A stretch of 25,205 nt of DNA from CAZFYZ01 sp964523735 (GTDB lineage: Bacteria; Armatimonadota; UBA5829): positions 1 to 25,205 of the forward strand of contig CAZFYZ010000052.1 of assembly GCA_964523735.1 (NCBI GenBank). The letters run 5' to 3'. A program made the position numbers and the translations under genes. This document shows, one piece after another, positions 16,241 through 22,465 of the stretch (position 1 is the stretch's first letter; the number at the start of each line of letters is the position of its first letter). The notes beneath the pieces are model-generated. The model was not told where the DNA came from. It did not search any database and was given only the letters and a program-made list of their open reading frames with translations.

Positions 16241-17092
16241 CTATCTCACCGACAACATGCCGGTCGAGTCATTGTAAGCGCCGCAGATGATGCGGCCGAG
16301 GTCGGTGCACGCCGCAGCGTCGGGATACTGATCCCATGCGCTGGTCGCGCCGTTCCAGATGTAGAGGTCCTCCACCTTGAACACACCGGAGAACCAAGCC
16401 GGCGCGCTCCGTCGGTAGTCGTTGTTCTGAGGTGCAGCCGCGCCGCCGGTCACGCTGCCGTAGCTCGGGTCGGACTGCTTGGCGAAGATCACGCGGCCCA
16501 GATAGTCGGTCCGGAAGTCATAGCGAGAGATCGCTTTGGCAATCCGGCGGCCGTCATCTGTGCCGTCGTCGTCGTAAGGCAGCCAGAGGCCCTTGCTGAC
16601 CCCGGCGGTCGTGGCATCGACCGTGGCGGTGGCCGTGCCGCTTGAGGTCAGACTTGCTGCACTGGCAGTCATCAGCGGCATGTCCTTGTAGAGAGCCGTT
16701 CCGCCGAACGTCACAATGACGTCTACGGGGGCGGCGCCGCCCGTCAGTGTGACAGTGGCGCCGTAATAACCCGCCGCGTCCAACAGCGCTTCGAGAGCGA
16801 TCTTGAGGTTCGCGTTCGAGATGTTGTAGGCGAGCGCAGCACTGGTGTAGGTGCCTCCGTCGATGCCGACGATGGACACAGTGAAAGTGCCACCGGTGGG
16901 GACGTCACCCGCGCCGGAGAAGTTGATGGTCTGAACCTCCGCGGCGTTGGCAGCACTGACCTGACCCAGGAGACCGCCTCGCCTCACGTTCAGGTTCGGC
17001 CCGAACGTGAGCTCGAGGATGATCTGATCCTCGGGCTTGAAGATCGGCATAACGCCGTCTCCGAGATAGCTTGCAACAGGGTTGACTGGCAT
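16241..17092 (-). CDS. Head decoration protein (gpD-like) with inserted beta domain
   Basis: 283 residues from the ATG at 17092 (MPVNPVASYLGDG), with GGAGG 9 nt upstream, chosen over a longer ORF from 17305 that only shadows the protease gene. The outer parts resemble lambda gpD-type decoration proteins (NVRRGGLLGQV, then KGLWLPYDDDG, KAISRYDFRTDYLGRVIFA). Between them, residues about 48-160, sits an Ig-like insertion (VQTINFSGAGD, GTFTVSIVGIDGG, LAYNISNANLKIALEALLDA, VIVTFGGTALYKDMPLMTA) that resembles a beta unit I have seen in other phage surface proteins. It stabilises the capsid and may add outward-facing loops. Confidence 0.75.
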   Translation of the reverse strand: MPVNPVASYLGDGVMPIFKPEDQIILELTFGPNLNVRRGGLLGQVSAANAAEVQTINFSGAGDVPTGGTFTVSIVGIDGGTYTSAALAYNISNANLKIALEALLDAAGYYGATVTLTGGAAPVDVIVTFGGTALYKDMPLMTASAASLTSSGTATATVDATTAGVSKGLWLPYDDDGTDDGRRIAKAISRYDFRTDYLGRVIFAKQSDPSYGSVTGGAAAPQNNDYRRSAPAWFSGVFKVEDLYIWNGATSAWDQYPDAAACTDLGRIICGAYNDSTGMLSVR

Positions 17093-17096
17093 CGAA

Positions 17097-17678
17097 CTAG
17101 CCCTCCTTCTTCTTGTGGCCGGACGCCTTGAGCAGCTCGGCCTTGCGCGTCTCGGGGACCCCGCCGCCGCCCGAACCACAGGAGTTCGACAGGAGAACAA
17201 GGTCCTCGCTCTTGAGCTGCTCCTGAGTGAGCGAGTGAGACGGGCGAGCTGCGATGCCGGCACGCAGCGCCTTGACGCGCGAGCCCTCGTTAAGGGTGCC
17301 GTCATTGGAGAAGCAGGCGGCGCCGGCGTTGTCGTCCTGCGCTGCCTGGACGAACTGCGCGGTCAGGAACTCGCGCTCTGCCGGAAAGACCTTGCTTGCG
17401 GCGAGGGCTTCAGCGAAGAACGCCTCCGCCTTGGTCTTCAGCAGAGCGGCGCGCAGCCCGGTCTTCTCCGGATCCTCGGCGAATTCGGGCTTCGCGGGCT
17501 CAGCCGCGGGGGCAGCCGGCGCGGGCGGGTCAGTAGGAGCAGGAGCCGCTTCCGGCTCTAACCCCTTGAGAAACTGGACCTGCTCAGGCGTGCAGTCCTC
17601 CGGCTTATCCGGCAGACCGCCGCTGAATGCGGCCTTCAGCTTCTCCCAAATCGTGGGTTTCTTCTCTGGCACTGACAT
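17097..17678 (-). CDS. Nested in-frame scaffold protein
   Basis: 193 residues starting at an internal ATG (MSVPEKKPTIWEKLKAAF) in the same frame as the protease, corresponding to protease residue 220. A strong AAGGAGG lies exactly 7 nt upstream, better than most starts in this operon. The product is the Pro/Ala-rich helical region with a Ser/Gly patch (SNSCGSGGGG) and the lysine-rich end SGHKKKEG. This copies the lambda C/Nu3 and Mu I/Z arrangement, where the scaffold is made from an internal start of the protease gene. Confidence 0.75.
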   Translation of the reverse strand: MSVPEKKPTIWEKLKAAFSGGLPDKPEDCTPEQVQFLKGLEPEAAPAPTDPPAPAAPAAEPAKPEFAEDPEKTGLRAALLKTKAEAFFAEALAASKVFPAEREFLTAQFVQAAQDDNAGAACFSNDGTLNEGSRVKALRAGIAARPSHSLTQEQLKSEDLVLLSNSCGSGGGGVPETRKAELLKASGHKKKEG

Positions 17679-18335
17679 AGCAGGGCCTCCTTGGGTTGGT
17701 TTTGCGGCTGAGAAGGCCGCCATCATAGCCGCGTCGGTTACGCGCGGGTTGAGAACTAAACCGTTGCCGATGATGCGCTTGGTCGCTCGATTCCATTCGA
17801 GTGAGACCTTGATCGGATCGGGGTGGATGTCGCGCAGCCACTTTGGGATGCTGATCTTGCCGAAAAGCTCCTTGCCCTTGCGGCTGACAGACTCCAGCTT
17901 CCCGAGTGCGCCATCGAGGATTGTGCGGCGATGCTCCAGGTTGTTGTCCACCGGAGTGAACGCCGTGATCGCGGCGTCCATCTCCTCTTCGGTGAGCGAG
18001 AAGTTCTTGTCTGGGTAGTCACCAGCCTCGAACGTCTTACCTGAGAGGATCACAGACTCGCCTGAGAACTCCGCCGGCTCATCAAGGGCGAACGTGCCCA
18101 CGACGGTGATCTCGTCGTAGACGGTTCGCTTGACGACCTGGACGGGGTTGCCGAGGGTGACCTTGAGGTTCTCCCCGATCACGTAGGCGCGCTTGTAGGT
18201 GCCCCGGAAGCCGGTCTCTTCGTCCATCCGATAGAAGACCTCGGTGTCGGAGATATCCTCGATGTTCCACTCCCGGACCTTGAGGGCGGCAGCGAGCACC
18301 GTCTTCTTGTCGTTGTAAGTGAGAATCTTGGGCAT
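17097..18335 (-). CDS. Prohead protease with C-terminal scaffold (Mu gpI-like)
   Basis: 412 residues from the ATG at 18335 (MPKILTYNDKK), with GGGGAGG 5 nt upstream; the ORF is open further upstream, but that part lies over the preceding small gene. Residues about 115-210 carry the protease-like pattern: FTPVDNNLEHRRT (H135), LDGALGKLESV, SIPKWLRD, IKVSLEWNRATKRIIGNGLV (S178), LNPRVTDAAMMAAFS. Ser and His of that type are the catalytic residues in Mu-like head-maturation proteases. Residues 220-412 are Ala/Pro/Glu/Lys-rich and helical, as expected for a scaffold. It lies upstream of decoration and capsid genes. The assignment is by pattern; the third catalytic residue was not located. Confidence 0.8.
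   Translation of the reverse strand: MPKILTYNDKKTVLAAALKVREWNIEDISDTEVFYRMDEETGFRGTYKRAYVIGENLKVTLGNPVQVVKRTVYDEITVVGTFALDEPAEFSGESVILSGKTFEAGDYPDKNFSLTEEEMDAAITAFTPVDNNLEHRRTILDGALGKLESVSRKGKELFGKISIPKWLRDIHPDPIKVSLEWNRATKRIIGNGLVLNPRVTDAAMMAAFSAAKPTQGGPAMSVPEKKPTIWEKLKAAFSGGLPDKPEDCTPEQVQFLKGLEPEAAPAPTDPPAPAAPAAEPAKPEFAEDPEKTGLRAALLKTKAEAFFAEALAASKVFPAEREFLTAQFVQAAQDDNAGAACFSNDGTLNEGSRVKALRAGIAARPSHSLTQEQLKSEDLVLLSNSCGSGGGGVPETRKAELLKASGHKKKEG
17686..17692 (-). promoter_or_regulatory. Internal ribosome binding site AAGGAGG for scaffold
   Basis: Minus strand AAGGAGG, seven bases before the in-frame ATG at 17678, in the middle of the protease coding sequence. Its strength and spacing decide the nested start. 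Confidence 0.75.
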
Positions 18336-18337
18336 TA

Positions 18338-18547
18338 TTACCTCCCCGCGGACCGATCGGCCCGCCACTTCCTGATGCGCACAGAGAGCTTGTGCAGCCG
18401 CGACTTGAGCTTCGTCCGCCAACTGACCCAGCAGCGGACCTCGACTTGCGGCTGATAGGGTTTCGGTGCCCGGCAGCCGGCGCCGATCAGACTCTTGGCT
18501 CTGAGATGGCTCGCAAGCGCCTCTGGCGTGAGTTGTCTTTCTTGCAT
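18338..18547 (-). CDS. Small basic hypothetical protein
   Basis: 69 residues from the ATG at 18547 (MQERQLTPEALASHL), preceded by CGGGAG at usable spacing; an in-frame ORF from 18619 would run through a hairpin. The C-terminus is strongly basic (RTKLKSRLHKLSVRIRKW). The stop is two bases before the protease ATG and the gene contains the protease ribosome binding site. Not recognised; it may be a small head-assembly or DNA-binding protein. Confidence 0.55.
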   Translation of the reverse strand: MQERQLTPEALASHLRAKSLIGAGCRAPKPYQPQVEVRCWVSWRTKLKSRLHKLSVRIRKWRADRSAGR

Positions 18548-18568
18548 CGTGTTCTCCCGGTAATGTGC

Positions 18569-18606
18569 GAGAGCCCCGCCGAGTATGGATGCCCGGCAGG
18601 GCTCTC
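18569..18606. repeat. Intergenic hairpin after gpF-like gene
   Basis: GAGAGCCC and GGGCTCTC form a perfect 8-bp outer stem, continued by a GCCG/CGGC inner stem after one mismatch. It sits between the gpF-like stop and the small basic gene. No T run follows on the minus strand, so a full terminator is unlikely; attenuation or RNA processing is possible. Confidence 0.55.
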
Positions 18607-18618
18607 TTCTGAGCGGCA

Positions 18619-20988
18619 CTAAACCAGCCCGCTCCTGCTATGAACGGCCCGAAGGCCTATGTGGTGTCGCGCCGCGTCCACATCCTCTTTCGTAATCTTC
18701 CCCTCAGCCACCAGCGCCTTGATCGGCTTCGGCTGGTAGTGCAGGCCCCATTGCAGCGAGGGCTTTGCTTGCGCCATATCTCGCAGGTTCAGCTTACCGT
18801 CTTTCCAAAGCTGGTAGCGAGTTGAGCCAAGCACCTTGCGTTGATCGGCCTCCTTGAGCTTGGAGAAGCGGGCGGTAGGGTCTTCGTCCTGCGCGGGCTG
18901 GACGGGTGTCTTGCCTGCGAGCTCGTCCCAAGAAAGAGTAACTGGTATTGCTACGCAGTTATGTGTTATAATACCTGCGGCGATATACCAATGGTCCTTA
19001 GTTTGGAGGTTGTAAACTTGTCCCCTGTAGCGTCTACTCTCAACGCTGACGATCTTGTCCGTGACTATGAGGCCGGAGCCACACTCGAAGAGATCAGGGG
19101 CCGATACCACATCGACTTCCACCGAATCAAGCGAATCTTGATCGATGCCGGTATCATCCCCAGGCAGAAGGGCTGGAGGAAACCTGTCGCGTATCCATTC
19201 GCTGACGCGCTCGCTGAACGTTACACTGGCGGGGAAGCTCTCTCTACCCTGTGCAGGGAGTTCCACATCGCTACCCACATTGGAAGACGCATCCTTGAAG
19301 CCAAGGGTATTCGCGTTAGAGACTTCCGCGAAGGCGCTCTGCTCGCTATTGCCAGCCGATCTCCGGAGCAGATTGCTGCAAAATCCAGGAACCTGAGCCA
19401 AAGCCATCGGGCCAAGAACCCTCCGCCCGCTACGAATCTGCGCGAGCGATACGAAGCTGGCGAGACTGAACTTGAATTGGCTCAGGCTTTTGACACTACC
19501 CGAATGCTCATGCATCGATGGCTCAAGGACGCAGGAACCGTCTTCCGTAGCCAGGCTGAAACGGCCAAAATTGTTGCGGCTCGACTCTCGCCGGAAGAAC
19601 ATCGCCAAAGAATAGAGAAAGCGCTTGCTGTGAGCAGAACCCGCAAGATCACGTTTGAAGAACGATGCAAGATTGCGCGCACGCGACAAGAGAGACTGTG
19701 CGGCACTTCTGATACAGAAATCCAACTGGCCGATTGGCTTCTGTCCCGTGGAGTCTCCGTCATTCCTCAGCAGGCGATTGGTCCATATAACGCAGACCTT
19801 GGACTTGCCCCCATCGCCGTGGAAATCCTCGGTGGCTACTGGCACTCGACAAAGGCGATCCATCCCAAGCGAACGCGCTACATCCTCAACGCGGGTTGGC
19901 ACATGGTATTCGTCTGGGTCCACAATACCCGGTCCCGATTGACTCCTGCCGTCGCAGATTACATTGTCTCCTTCCTGGAGGAGACCCGCCGCAACCCACC
20001 CGCGATCAGTCAGTATCGGGTGATTCGGGGTGACGGACAGTTCCTTGCCGTCGGCAGTGTGGATGACGACGATATCACCATCGTAGTGCCTGGAAGTAAA
20101 GGCGGTAGCGAGCGGCCCCGTGATTAGAGTTCCAGGAACTAGGCACCTGCCGCTTGGATGGTCTGAGAGCACTTCTTCCAGTGCATGGACAGTGCCATCC
20201 ATACTCCAGCACCCGGCGCACGTCCGATCATTCCGAGCACTGAGCCACTTCCAACCCTTGCAGATGTCCGAGTTGGCTTTATAGGTCTCCTGTGAAGCCA
20301 GTCGATACGACCGCATGACCTCAGTTCGGCAGGTGACCAGCGTGTTCTCAAACGCGCCTCGGTGGGCTCGCTCAATCGCGCTGGCTATCTTGCGCGGGTT
20401 CCAGCCCTGTGCCAAGCCAGATGCGATGGTCCCCTTGATTTCCTCTGAGACCGCCGGGGCTAGTGCCCGGAACTTGTATTCGAGCGGCGAGCCGTCAGCA
20501 AGGAATCCCACCATATTCTTCAGCGTCGCATCGGGTATCCTGTTCCACGCTGCACTGAGCGAGCCGACGCTTGCAGGGCGCGGACCCATCGACAACTCAA
20601 GAAGCTTTTGCCCGTCGTCTTTGCCTCTGGCGAGCCCCCAAGCCTGCTCACGTTCCACGACAACGGCAGACTGCTTGCCGTATTCGATGATCCCAATTTC
20701 CGCTTGGTGCATCAGTTCGCGGTAGCGTTCCTGCCGGGCAAGCCAGTTGATGGAATACTGCTCTGACGTGAGCGGCACTCCAGAACCCGGCATTCGAGCG
20801 ACTGCTTCCTTGCCAACCGCCTCTGCCTGCCCAATGAGCTTCGTCACGGCGTCGAGCTTGGGCTTCAGTTGAAGCCACGTTTGCCCGTAGGCCCGCGACA
20901 TTTCCCGCAGCGCCTTATCGTTGTGAGCGAGCAGGCCCGCTTTCAGTCGTTGCGCGGCCTTGACAATCTCCGGCGTTGTGGGGTTCAT
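18619..20988 (-). CDS. Mu gpF-like head morphogenesis protein, intein-interrupted
   Basis: 789 residues as encoded; 393 after removal of a 396-residue intein. The N-extein (1-281) is helical and contains the Mu F-like region: LAQGWNPRKIASAIERAH, LVTCRTEVMRSYRLASQETYK (near 218-237), and DRTCAGCWSMDGTVH (254-268), ending DHPSGR. The C-extein starts at Cys678 (CVAIPVTLSWDEL) and runs to about residue 789. Joining gives HPSGRC, the family's HPNCRC-like Cys motif, so the intein sits in the most conserved site. The ATG overlaps the portal stop (ATGA). gpF-like proteins are minor capsid proteins needed early in head assembly. Splicing is probably required for a working product. Confidence 0.9.
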   Translation of the reverse strand: MNPTTPEIVKAAQRLKAGLLAHNDKALREMSRAYGQTWLQLKPKLDAVTKLIGQAEAVGKEAVARMPGSGVPLTSEQYSINWLARQERYRELMHQAEIGIIEYGKQSAVVVEREQAWGLARGKDDGQKLLELSMGPRPASVGSLSAAWNRIPDATLKNMVGFLADGSPLEYKFRALAPAVSEEIKGTIASGLAQGWNPRKIASAIERAHRGAFENTLVTCRTEVMRSYRLASQETYKANSDICKGWKWLSARNDRTCAGCWSMDGTVHALEEVLSDHPSGRCLVPGTLITGPLATAFTSRHYDGDIVVIHTADGKELSVTPNHPILTDRGWVAAGLLQEGDNVICDGRSQSGPGIVDPDEYHVPTRVEDVARSLGMDRLCRVPVATEDFHGDGGKSKVCVIWTNRLLRNDGDSTGQKPIGQLDFCIRSAAQSLLSRARNLASFFKRDLAGSAHSKRFLYSLAMFFRRESSRNNFGRFSLATEDGSCVLEPSMHEHSGSVKSLSQFKFSLASFVSLAQIRSGRRVLGPMALAQVPGFCSNLLRRSAGNSEQSAFAEVSNANTLGFKDASSNVGSDVELPAQGRESFPASVTFSERVSEWIRDRFPPALLPGDDTGIDQDSLDSVEVDVVSAPDLFECGSGLIVTDKIVSVESRRYRGQVYNLQTKDHWYIAAGIITHNCVAIPVTLSWDELAGKTPVQPAQDEDPTARFSKLKEADQRKVLGSTRYQLWKDGKLNLRDMAQAKPSLQWGLHYQPKPIKALVAEGKITKEDVDAARHHIGLRAVHSRSGLV
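18964..18972 (+). promoter_or_regulatory. Extended -10 promoter for antisense endonuclease
   Basis: TGTTATAAT on the plus strand is a perfect TGnTATAAT. It lies 33 nt before the GGAGG of the endonuclease. A -35 at 17-bp spacing would be GGTATT, which is poor, but extended -10 promoters need little -35. The same bases, read on the minus strand, are the Ile-Ile-Thr codons just before the terminal His-Asn of the intein. Confidence 0.65.
19005..19009 (+). promoter_or_regulatory. GGAGG ribosome binding site deciding TTG start
   Basis: GGAGG with eight bases before TTG at 19018, ideal spacing. In-frame ATGs at 18961 and 18991 lie upstream of it, so the TTG is the better start. Confidence 0.7.
19018..20127 (+). 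CDS. Antisense Vsr-like (EDxHD-type) homing endonuclease
   Basis: 369 residues from TTG 19018 to TAG 20127, the only plus-strand gene and wholly inside the intein. The N-terminal half has three similar helix-turn-helix repeats, near residues 12-46 (EEIRGRYHIDFHRIKRIL), 62-98 (STLCREFHIATHIGRRIL) and 141-173 (ELAQAFDTTRMLMHRWLK), for DNA recognition. Residues 231-318 match the Vsr-like nuclease core: E234 (SDTEIQLADWLLSRG), D260 (GPYNADLG), E269 in AVEILGGYWH, H276, then KRTRYILNAGWHMVFVW. This is the EDxHD homing-endonuclease group related to Vsr repair nucleases. The last 45 residues overlie intein blocks A/B and may be structurally unimportant. The gene is codon-for-codon antiparallel to the intein, so it uses no TTA, CTA or TCA codon. 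It has its own promoter and ribosome binding site, so it does not depend on late transcription. Expected role: cut intein-free gpF alleles so that the intein is copied in. Confidence 0.82.
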   Translation: MSPVASTLNADDLVRDYEAGATLEEIRGRYHIDFHRIKRILIDAGIIPRQKGWRKPVAYPFADALAERYTGGEALSTLCREFHIATHIGRRILEAKGIRVRDFREGALLAIASRSPEQIAAKSRNLSQSHRAKNPPPATNLRERYEAGETELELAQAFDTTRMLMHRWLKDAGTVFRSQAETAKIVAARLSPEEHRQRIEKALAVSRTRKITFEERCKIARTRQERLCGTSDTEIQLADWLLSRGVSVIPQQAIGPYNADLGLAPIAVEILGGYWHSTKAIHPKRTRYILNAGWHMVFVWVHNTRSRLTPAVADYIVSFLEETRRNPPAISQYRVIRGDGQFLAVGSVDDDDITIVVPGSKGGSERPRD

Positions 20989-22463
20989 TCATCACCGTTA
21001 TCGGCGTCATCGGCGTTCCGACGGCCCGCTCCAGTTATATCGCCCAGCCCAGCCAGCATCTGGCGCCGATCCTCTTCGGCCTGCCGATCTGCGTCCATCT
21101 CCGCCTGCATCGCATCCATGTCGCGCTCAGGCAGCCCCAACTGAGCGTCAAGCTCAGCAAACTGCGAGCTGTGCAAATAGCCGGACCTCTGCAGATTGGC
21201 CACGCCGTTGATGATTTCCGCCCGATCTTCCCGCGGGGTGTCCGACAGATTGAGCTTCGGGCACATGGTGGCGGCGGCTTCCGCGCCGAAGTTGTAGAGC
21301 ACGAGCGGCCGGATGACGTCGCGATTGAATGCCTCTTCTACCTCGCCACGCAGATCCTGTGTAAAGTCGTTCAACACGTCCTGGGCGGTCTCGGAGTCGG
21401 CCCTGGAGCCGTTCTTCGCCTCCATCACTGCCCGGGCTGCCAGGAGGATGGCACTGACTTTGGCACGATCGAAATAGTCCAGCGCGGCCGTGTATGCAGC
21501 GCCGTCACCCTTGCTCTCGAGTATGTCCACTTCAGCGCCATGCGGTAGCGCGATCGCGGAGCCATTCAGCCAGTTGACCAACTTCATGACCATCGCGTCT
21601 TCCGGCCGCACATAGGTCGGATTGCCGCTGCCATCGTCCTGGACCGTGCCCGTGGCGTCAATCAGCTCTACCTCGCCGGCGTCCTCAGGCAGGGTGCCCG
21701 CCACGCTCGGGGTAGCGAACTGCTTCAGGAATTTGAACCACTCGGGGAAGACGTGCTGAGAGAGAAACCAGACGTTGTAGACTGCCCTCAGGAGCGACGT
21801 ACCCCGTGGATCATCGTCGTCGGGTTCAAAACTCATCACCAGGAACTTCTCGCGCGGGATAACCTCTCCTGGTTTGATCAGCGAGAGGCCCGAGGTCGTC
21901 GCCTCCTGCCCCGGCTTAACTGCGGCGAGCCCGATGAGGTTCATCACGTTATCGACGACAAACGAGTAAGCGGGTCGAGGCTTGACTTTGAGCTTCGTGA
22001 GTCTGAGTTCGCTGCCTCTGATCTCGTAAACCTGCTCTGCAACTTGATAGCCATAGGCCATGCAGTTGAGCATCTGCTTGATGATCCGCGTGAGCGGTGC
22101 CTGCAGATTAGAGAGACAGGAATCGACGAACTGGGCGATTTCTGTAGCCTTATCGTAGCTGGCCTGCTCCTCCGGAGTCCTGCCGAACTGACTCGGCTGC
22201 TTGAGGCCGGGCACAATCCGCACGCCCTCCGAGACGACCTTGATCTTGATGGTCCTCAAGGCCGAGGAGATCGCGGGGTCCCGGCGCATCCTGTCGTAGA
22301 TGTCGAGTCCGAAGTCCCTCTGCGCGTCGTCAACATACTTGGGTAGCGCCTGGGTGATCTGTCCGATAAACGTCAGGAACCGGGCGTTGGCGAGCAGGCC
22401 GGAGACGAGCTCCTCGCTGAGGTTCACCTTTTGCCGTCTTGGGGTTATGGTCTGATCAGCCAT
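20985..22463 (-). CDS. Portal protein (Mu gp29-like, DUF935)
   Basis: 492 residues, normal for the family. The DUF935 pattern is clear: LDIYDRMRRDPAISSALRTI near 50-70, a VVSEGVRIVPG segment, a long helix (LTRIIKQMLNCMAYGYQVAE), YSFVVDNVMNLIGL, IPREKFLVMSFEPDDDDPRG, TSLLRAVYNVWFLSQH, EWFKFLKQFATPSVAG and the C-terminal FNRDVIRPLVLYNFG. The tail is Gln/Asp/Arg-rich (MDAMQAEMDADRQAEEDRR). Forms the dodecameric vertex for DNA entry and exit. GAGGTAACC precedes the ATG, the terminase stop lies just before it, and the gpF-like gene starts inside its stop codon. Confidence 0.93.
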   Translation of the reverse strand: MADQTITPRRQKVNLSEELVSGLLANARFLTFIGQITQALPKYVDDAQRDFGLDIYDRMRRDPAISSALRTIKIKVVSEGVRIVPGLKQPSQFGRTPEEQASYDKATEIAQFVDSCLSNLQAPLTRIIKQMLNCMAYGYQVAEQVYEIRGSELRLTKLKVKPRPAYSFVVDNVMNLIGLAAVKPGQEATTSGLSLIKPGEVIPREKFLVMSFEPDDDDPRGTSLLRAVYNVWFLSQHVFPEWFKFLKQFATPSVAGTLPEDAGEVELIDATGTVQDDGSGNPTYVRPEDAMVMKLVNWLNGSAIALPHGAEVDILESKGDGAAYTAALDYFDRAKVSAILLAARAVMEAKNGSRADSETAQDVLNDFTQDLRGEVEEAFNRDVIRPLVLYNFGAEAAATMCPKLNLSDTPREDRAEIINGVANLQRSGYLHSSQFAELDAQLGLPERDMDAMQAEMDADRQAEEDRRQMLAGLGDITGAGRRNADDADNGDE

Positions 22464-22465
22464 GG

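Larger units (their letters stand above)
18958..20145 (-). mobile_element. Class 1 intein in gpF-like gene
   Basis: 396 residues (282-677 of the precursor). Block A starts CLVPGTLITG (Cys1). Block B is KELSVTPNHPILTDRGW with T320xxH323. Block F/G is VYNLQTKDHWYIAAG ending in H676-N677, followed by Cys678 as +1 nucleophile. The splicing residues checked are therefore present. The roughly 280-residue segment between splicing blocks shows no LAGLIDADG or HNH motif; it is Ser/Phe/Arg-rich and reads like the complement of a gene. It is the complement of the endonuclease gene at 19018-20127, which lies entirely inside these limits. Hand-counted GC here is near 52%, a little below the neighbours. 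Confidence 0.93.

Noticed and set aside
17093..17305. Upstream extension of the decoration protein reading frame
   Set aside because: Arg/Ser-rich shadow of the protease C-terminus; the ATG at 17092 has the ribosome binding site.
18841..19017. In-frame plus-strand extension upstream of the endonuclease TTG start, including ATGs at 18961 and 18991
   Set aside because: It runs over the gpF C-extein and lies upstream of the promoter or the ribosome binding site; only the TTG at 19018 has a well-spaced GGAGG.
20128..20140. AGTTCC-A-GGAACT palindrome just after the endonuclease stop
   Set aside because: Falls in the first codons of the intein block A (Val-Pro-Gly-Thr) and is too short for a terminator; probably chance, though it could be an operator.
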